Shown here: positions 12,512 through 17,198 of the stretch, in pieces | Layout: each line of letters begins with the position of its first letter | Numbering within the stretch: the stretch's first letter is position 1 | Origin: Promethearchaeota archaeon | GTDB taxonomy: Archaea; Asgardarchaeota; Lokiarchaeia; Sigyniarchaeales; SOKP01 | Assembly (NCBI GenBank): GCA_019058135.1 | Contig: JAHLWE010000332.1 | Span: 1 to 17,198 of the forward strand | Reading direction: 5' to 3' | Length of the DNA stretch: 17,198 nt | Notes under the pieces: model-generated | What the model was told of the DNA's origin: nothing | The model's input: the letters and a program-made list of their open reading frames with translations, nothing else | Databases searched by the model: none | Program-made: the position numbers and the translations under genes

Positions 12512-15500
12512 ATGAATGTGTCTAAGAAATTTAAAGTAAATTTACTAGTATTTCTAATATTCGGAACTCTATTTCTGGGAATAATGCCAATTCTTAAAAT
12601 CAATGACAATTCCGAAATTTTAAGGAATGATAATGAAGATGATGCCAAAATATATTCTACCCCAAAACTTCAAGATGATGTATCTGATCCCGAAGAATGG
12701 TGGAATTATTCATGGACCTTTAGGGTTAATGTTAATGTAACTGCTAATGGGACTTTCAAATTAAGTCCAATAAATTATACAAATCGATTGGTTGAAACTA
12801 ATATTAATTTTACCGAATTATTACATAATCAATCAGATTTTGGAGCTTTTGATGAAAATTCCATTAGAATAATAGAATACAATTCAACTGGTAACATAAT
12901 TGGAGAAATTCCTTCTCAATTTGATGAAGGCACCGGTTATAACGCAAATAGTAATGCTATTGGAGAACTCTCATGGATTTTAAATGGACCCACTAATGCA
13001 ACTAATACGAGATATTACTTCATATATTTCGATTCCGTGCCAAATGGACCAAAACCTGCACCGAATTATAATTTAGGATTAAGTCTAACGGAAAATAGCC
13101 CATCTCTTGATTATACTTTGGAAAATAACGAGATAAAAATAAGTATGGATATTAATATCTTACGTGGAAATTATTACGATAAGGTCTATGAAGTCATAAA
13201 TAAACATAGTGGTAGAGACCAACAGCGTACCAATCTGCAATGGGGATGGATGTTATATTCTTGGACTTATGGAGGATATTCGGATGGCCGTTATAATGGA
13301 GTTACGAGAATTGATGTGGTTTCAGATGGACCTATAAAGAAAACTGTTAAAATGGTCCAAGAACACTCTAATTTTATCTATGAAAGATATTATACGGTAA
13401 ATTATCTTGATAACACGGTCAATATTAAACATAAAATTACATGTCTAAGTGCGTCAGGTATAAGCCAAGGGAATTGGTATTTTGCTTCTTGGTGGATTCC
13501 AGGATATGGTAGTACGGATTATTATGCTCCTAACAGTGCATATGGTATGGGAGGAAAAACTTTTCCCACACCAATGGGTATAGGAACTGAATTTACAGAT
13601 GAAGAACATTTAACTACCGAATGGGGAAGTGGATGGAGATCTTTTGATAATCCTATCAAGGATCAATCATGGTTTGCACATTGGAATAATGAGCCAAGCA
13701 TTCCAAATAGATATGAAGGAGTTGGAACTGTTTGGGACAATTATGGTGGTAATCGTTCGTATTTATATAGTTATGGTTATCATACTGACGCTTCAAATGA
13801 AGGTAGAAGTATTTATATTCGATATGGTCCTCCAGCATTAGCTCTTGATCAATCATTTGAATTCAATGTGTGGGGTATTATTTTTAATAATTCAGATGGT
13901 AGATATGTAAAAGATCGGGCTGATGCATTGCAAGAGAGTCCTTTAGTATCCTCAATTGGAGGAGTTCAACCAGCGGGAAAAACAATAATCGTAAATGCAA
14001 AAGATCTCGATGGTAATCCAATAGAAGGGGCTGAACTTAGATTATACAATATCACATCGGGAGTAGTATGGCTTAAAAACAAAACAACTGATTCAATTGG
14101 AAATGTTACTTTTACGGGTCTATGCAATGAGAGTATATATAATGTATCGGCTTATTACACAGTAAATGAAACTGAATTTTGGATTAATAACTTAACTGTT
14201 AATATCGATTTACCATTTCTTGAGAGAAAAATCTATCGCGTTTTTGACTGTAATTTGACTACGGCAAATATACTTGGAACCGATTACAATACTGGGTATA
14301 AATTATATGAGGTTTATATGAAAATTATGGATTCTTCTGGAGGTTACATAATTAGAAAACCCACAGATACAAATGGGTGGATTTCAGTAAAACTGCCAGC
14401 AGATACATATAACCTATCGACATTTTATCAAGGAGAATTAAGAATCTTTGAAATAAATAGTTCTGGTGTTCAAGGTGAAAATTTGCAGTTTTTATTAACA
14501 AATGAAACGAATTACAACGCTTCTTTACATTTAACTAATGAACCTACATCTCTTACAATTGAATCGACCAATTATACTAAAAAAAATCAGGGTTGGATTC
14601 ATAGTGAAGAGATTTCCAGTCCGCCATATTATATTAAATTATATAGAAATGATACAATAAATATAACTGTCCATTATAAAAAACGTCAAACATCTGATCC
14701 TATTACTGCTGCACTGGCTACGTGGAACTTATCTTTTGGAGGAGAAATAAAAAATAGTAGTAATGCTTTAACATTTACTGAAATCGGTTCTACAGGAAAT
14801 TATACATTTAAATTATACACTTCAAACTATGATACAGGATTATATTCCATAAAGGTCAATCTTTCAAAAAGAGGAGATAATGTTCAAGATGCTATTATAT
14901 ATATAGGATTTGAGATTTATAATCATACCTCTGTATTACAAAAGATCGACACGAGTTCTAACTTAAATGTTTATTGGAATCAAAATGTTACTCTGCTTTT
15001 AAATTACACTACAGTCTTACCCGAAATCGCTAATGTCTCACAGGCTACAGTAAATTATTCAGTTATCGGTCAAAACATAAATGGCACAATGGATGATGTT
15101 ACTGGATCTCCAGGCAGATACTATTTAGAGTTTAATACTACCACACTGGCTGTTGGAACATATGACCTTTACATCTTTGCAAATAAGACATCTATTAATA
15201 TGGCAACTAAGACTATTTCTTTCACGGTAAAAGAGATTCCAACTTCAATATCATGGGATATTGATAGTAATTTTGAAGTAACATCAACATTTCTCAAAAT
15301 TGCAAAAGGAGAATCGACAACTATTATTGTTAATTACTCAGTTGATCCTACAGGGAAATATATTGGTATCAGTAATTGTACATCAGCACTTATAATAAAT
15401 ACTACAAATGTTCTAAAGGAAGACTTTCCATCTGATTTTATACTAGATGATCTTTTAAATGGACTGTATAGTCTCACAATTGACGCTAGCCAATTTTATG

Positions 15501-17198
15501 CTGGTGATTATGAAATCTCTCTTATCGGATATGACGAACATCATGAAGTTCAAATGCAGACTATTACTTTGAGAATACTGGACAGTTGGGCGACTACAGT
15601 TGATTTAATAAAACCACCATCGTTTTACCCATGGAGTAATAACGCGTCATTTGTAATTAATTATTATTGTACTGAGGATCCAAGGACAAATCGATTATTA
15701 TCGGGAGCAGCAATAAACACACTTGGTATTTCTGTTAAAGTCGGTCAGGTATTCCAACCATTCATACAATTAGGGGTCGCAGATATAGGAGACAAATGGG
15801 GTTATTTTGATTTAGCATCAGATCCATTATACGGGCCAGGATATTACCAAATTTGGTTTAACACCTCTTATGTTAATGTATCTGAATCAACGGCGTATTA
15901 TGTTTCTCCTACTTTACAAAAATCATTCTATAGTACTTATACATACAACCCATATGTATGGGTAAGACCCGCTTATACTATTTTAACTCCAACTTCTGAT
16001 AAAGTGTCGATAGTTCCAGTTAAGCAAATAGATTTTTATTTAGATCAGAGTAGTGAAATTACTGTAATATACAATGTTTCTGATTCTATCAGTGATTTAA
16101 ATGGACAATTAATTAATGGTGCAACGGTTACATTAGAAATAAGAAATGATACTCTAAGCAATGAATTAATTAAAACGGGTTCTTTCACAGTTATTGATGC
16201 AGTTCAAAATCCGGGCGAATATAAATATACTTTAAAAGCAGATTTATTAGGTAATTTTACTTTATCAATTACTGCTATTAAAGAGAATTATTCCGAAGGT
16301 ATTGCTTCTATTGATTTTTCTGTTGGTACAAAGCCAATAAATTATACTTTAAGTGAAAACATACGAGGTACAGTATTCTTTACGCCACAAAATAAGGAAG
16401 TTTTAATTTCTATAAGTTTAAATGATATTGTCCATAGCACAACTCTAAGTGGTGCGACTATTGAAGTAGGTTTTGAAGGCCAATCTTATTTATTCCATGA
16501 GTCAAGTACTTCAGGAGTTTATGCAATTACCTTTAGTGACACGATGCTAGCAGGAGTAGAACCAGATAAAACATACACTGTACAAATAAAAGCCATTAAG
16601 ACAAATTATACTACTGAAGAATTTACATTATCACTTGATATTGGCTTACCTGTAGATCCACTTTTAGGAATTCCGTATCTTTATTGGCTCATAATTGGAG
16701 TAACTGCATCTGTAGCTCTAGGAATTTATGGAACAACTAAATATATTAAATATAAAAGAATTCCCGAATTCATCAAGAAATTAAATAAGGTAAAGAAAAC
16801 TATAAAATCCAAGAAATCAATATCAGAATCTTTAGCTACAGAAACGAAAATGGAGTATATGCTAGAATCATTAGGTGATAGATGGGAAAAATTAGGAATA
16901 TCATTAGAAGAAATTCTTGGAATAAAAGTTAAAAAATTAGGTGAAATTAAAAAAGAATCTATAGAAGCTGAAGAAAAGCCACCAGAGCCTGAAAAAGAAT
17001 ATCCAGAGGTCGAGAAAGAACCATCGGAGCCTGAAATGGAATATCCAGAACCTGAGAGAGAACCACCTGAACCTGAAAGAGAACCATCCGAACCTGAAAT
17101 GAAATATCCAGAAGTTGAGAAAGAACCACCGGAACCAGAAATGGAATATCCAGAACCGGAGATAGAACCACCAGAACCCGAAAGCTCACAAAAAGACA
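12512..17198 (+). CDS. Giant membrane-anchored surface protein with Pro-Glu repeat cytoplasmic tail (partial, runs off the right edge)
   Basis: One frame is open for 1562 codons from the ATG to the window end, with no stop. Residues 1-29 form a signal peptide or anchor (KK before the core LLVFLIFGTLFLGIMPIL). The ectodomain (about 30-1387) has more than 40 N-x-S/T sequons and few cysteines. It starts with WWNYSW at 63-68, as in DUF2341-like domains. A large Trp/Tyr/Gly-rich beta region reaches about 475, followed by a carboxypeptidase-regulatory-like or SpaA-like domain from about 485 (GKTIIVNAKDLDGNPIEGA), then a chain of Ig-like beta domains. A membrane helix at about 1388-1410 (YLYWLIIGVTASVALGIYG) is followed by basic residues, a short helical region (EYMLESLGDRWEKL) and a tail of seven-residue Pro-Glu repeats. 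It probably forms part of the cell surface or an adhesin. No catalytic motif is seen. Confidence 0.85.
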   Translation, partial: MNVSKKFKVNLLVFLIFGTLFLGIMPILKINDNSEILRNDNEDDAKIYSTPKLQDDVSDPEEWWNYSWTFRVNVNVTANGTFKLSPINYTNRLVETNINFTELLHNQSDFGAFDENSIRIIEYNSTGNIIGEIPSQFDEGTGYNANSNAIGELSWILNGPTNATNTRYYFIYFDSVPNGPKPAPNYNLGLSLTENSPSLDYTLENNEIKISMDINILRGNYYDKVYEVINKHSGRDQQRTNLQWGWMLYSWTYGGYSDGRYNGVTRIDVVSDGPIKKTVKMVQEHSNFIYERYYTVNYLDNTVNIKHKITCLSASGISQGNWYFASWWIPGYGSTDYYAPNSAYGMGGKTFPTPMGIGTEFTDEEHLTTEWGSGWRSFDNPIKDQSWFAHWNNEPSIPNRYEGVGTVWDNYGGNRSYLYSYGYHTDASNEGRSIYIRYGPPALALDQSFEFNVWGIIFNNSDGRYVKDRADALQESPLVSSIGGVQPAGKTIIVNAKDLDGNPIEGAELRLYNITSGVVWLKNKTTDSIGNVTFTGLCNESIYNVSAYYTVNETEFWINNLTVNIDLPFLERKIYRVFDCNLTTANILGTDYNTGYKLYEVYMKIMDSSGGYIIRKPTDTNGWISVKLPADTYNLSTFYQGELRIFEINSSGVQGENLQFLLTNETNYNASLHLTNEPTSLTIESTNYTKKNQGWIHSEEISSPPYYIKLYRNDTINITVHYKKRQTSDPITAALATWNLSFGGEIKNSSNALTFTEIGSTGNYTFKLYTSNYDTGLYSIKVNLSKRGDNVQDAIIYIGFEIYNHTSVLQKIDTSSNLNVYWNQNVTLLLNYTTVLPEIANVSQATVNYSVIGQNINGTMDDVTGSPGRYYLEFNTTTLAVGTYDLYIFANKTSINMATKTISFTVKEIPTSISWDIDSNFEVTSTFLKIAKGESTTIIVNYSVDPTGKYIGISNCTSALIINTTNVLKEDFPSDFILDDLLNGLYSLTIDASQFYAGDYEISLIGYDEHHEVQMQTITLRILDSWATTVDLIKPPSFYPWSNNASFVINYYCTEDPRTNRLLSGAAINTLGISVKVGQVFQPFIQLGVADIGDKWGYFDLASDPLYGPGYYQIWFNTSYVNVSESTAYYVSPTLQKSFYSTYTYNPYVWVRPAYTILTPTSDKVSIVPVKQIDFYLDQSSEITVIYNVSDSISDLNGQLINGATVTLEIRNDTLSNELIKTGSFTVIDAVQNPGEYKYTLKADLLGNFTLSITAIKENYSEGIASIDFSVGTKPINYTLSENIRGTVFFTPQNKEVLISISLNDIVHSTTLSGATIEVGFEGQSYLFHESSTSGVYAITFSDTMLAGVEPDKTYTVQIKAIKTNYTTEEFTLSLDIGLPVDPLLGIPYLYWLIIGVTASVALGIYGTTKYIKYKRIPEFIKKLNKVKKTIKSKKSISESLATETKMEYMLESLGDRWEKLGISLEEILGIKVKKLGEIKKESIEAEEKPPEPEKEYPEVEKEPSEPEMEYPEPEREPPEPEREPSEPEMKYPEVEKEPPEPEMEYPEPEIEPPEPESSQKD
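16979..17188 (+). repeat. Tandem 21-bp repeat encoding seven-residue Pro-Glu units in the cytoplasmic tail
   Basis: About ten in-frame units of seven residues alternate between the types PPEPExE and YPExExE (for example PPEPEKE, YPEVEKE, PSEPEME, YPEPERE). Most pair into a 14-residue, 42-base unit; one extra seven-residue unit (PPEPERE, 17063-17083) breaks the alternation. Third codon positions vary between copies (cca, cct, ccg, tcg/tcc), so the repeat is not a very recent duplication throughout. The array ends in PPEPESSQKD at the window edge. Confidence 0.85.

Noticed and set aside
13629..13856. Short open frames of 66-70 codons on both strands
   Set aside because: Both lie inside the continuous surface-protein frame and show no recognisable protein features.
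16959..17189. Open frame on the minus strand with a repeated LDIPFQ-like pattern
   Set aside because: It mirrors the Pro-Glu repeat of the surface protein on the plus strand and has no start signal of its own.
12512..17198. Surface-protein gene as a pseudogene, because no complete reading frame is closed in it
   Set aside because: Reading codon by codon from the ATG at 12512 gives no stop up to the right edge; it is simply incomplete in the window.

Overview
The window looks like a piece of an Asgard (Promethearchaeota, probably Lokiarchaeia-like) archaeal genome. The evidence is a very AT-rich sequence, a Rag/Gtr-type small GTPase fused to a roadblock-like domain, ribosomal protein eS25 (known from TACK/Asgard archaea and eukaryotes but not Euryarchaeota), a methyltransferase closely resembling eukaryotic Bud23, a tRNA-Ser with a bulge-helix-bulge intron, coiled-coil zinc-ribbon proteins, and a giant secreted protein rich in N-glycosylation sequons with a C-terminal membrane anchor. 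TATA-like boxes lie about 25 bases before several starts. This assignment is inferred from gene content, not from a database search.

Layout. Positions 1-40 hold the first codons of a gene running off the left edge (minus). Minus-strand 50-1781 is a pair: an RNA 2',3'-cyclic phosphodiesterase (ThpR/LigT) and a D-2-hydroxyacid dehydrogenase. Next (minus, 1963-2832) is a coiled-coil zinc-ribbon gene broken near its 5' end by one in-frame TAA. Plus-strand 3002-4560 encodes two paralogous membrane-anchored left-handed beta-helix acyltransferases with overlapping ends (ATGA). A convergent two-domain metallophosphoesterase (4553-6139, minus) has a second domain that has lost its metal ligands. Plus-strand 6202-7779 holds a ThiI-type tRNA sulfurtransferase, split by an in-frame TAA and lacking the usual PP-loop, followed by a ThiS/MoaD/SAMP-like beta-grasp protein ending in Gly-Gly. 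The Rag-like GTPase follows (7879-8811, plus), convergent with a PfkB sugar kinase (8828-9916, minus) that lies just downstream of an intron-containing tRNA-Ser(CGA) (9957-10056, minus). Then come a papain/C39-like cysteine protease (10277-11158, plus), eS25 (11209-11505, minus), the divergent Bud23-like methyltransferase (11646-12275, plus), and from 12512 to the right edge one uninterrupted reading frame of at least 1562 codons for the surface protein.

How the genes may work together. eS25 and the Bud23-like enzyme share an intergenic promoter region and both concern the small ribosomal subunit. The ThiI pieces and the Gly-Gly protein suggest a sulfur-relay or tRNA-thiolation locus, although no E1-like activating enzyme is present. 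The acyltransferase pair probably modifies a membrane or envelope glycan or lipid. The GTPase, the coiled-coil protein, the protease and the surface protein are the typical Asgard accessory cell-biology part of the window.

No gene-free stretch is longer than about 240 bases. I saw no CRISPR array, insertion sequence, rRNA gene or replication origin. Two separate genes are each broken by a single in-frame TAA while the frame on both sides stays intact; this is the most notable oddity besides the gene content.
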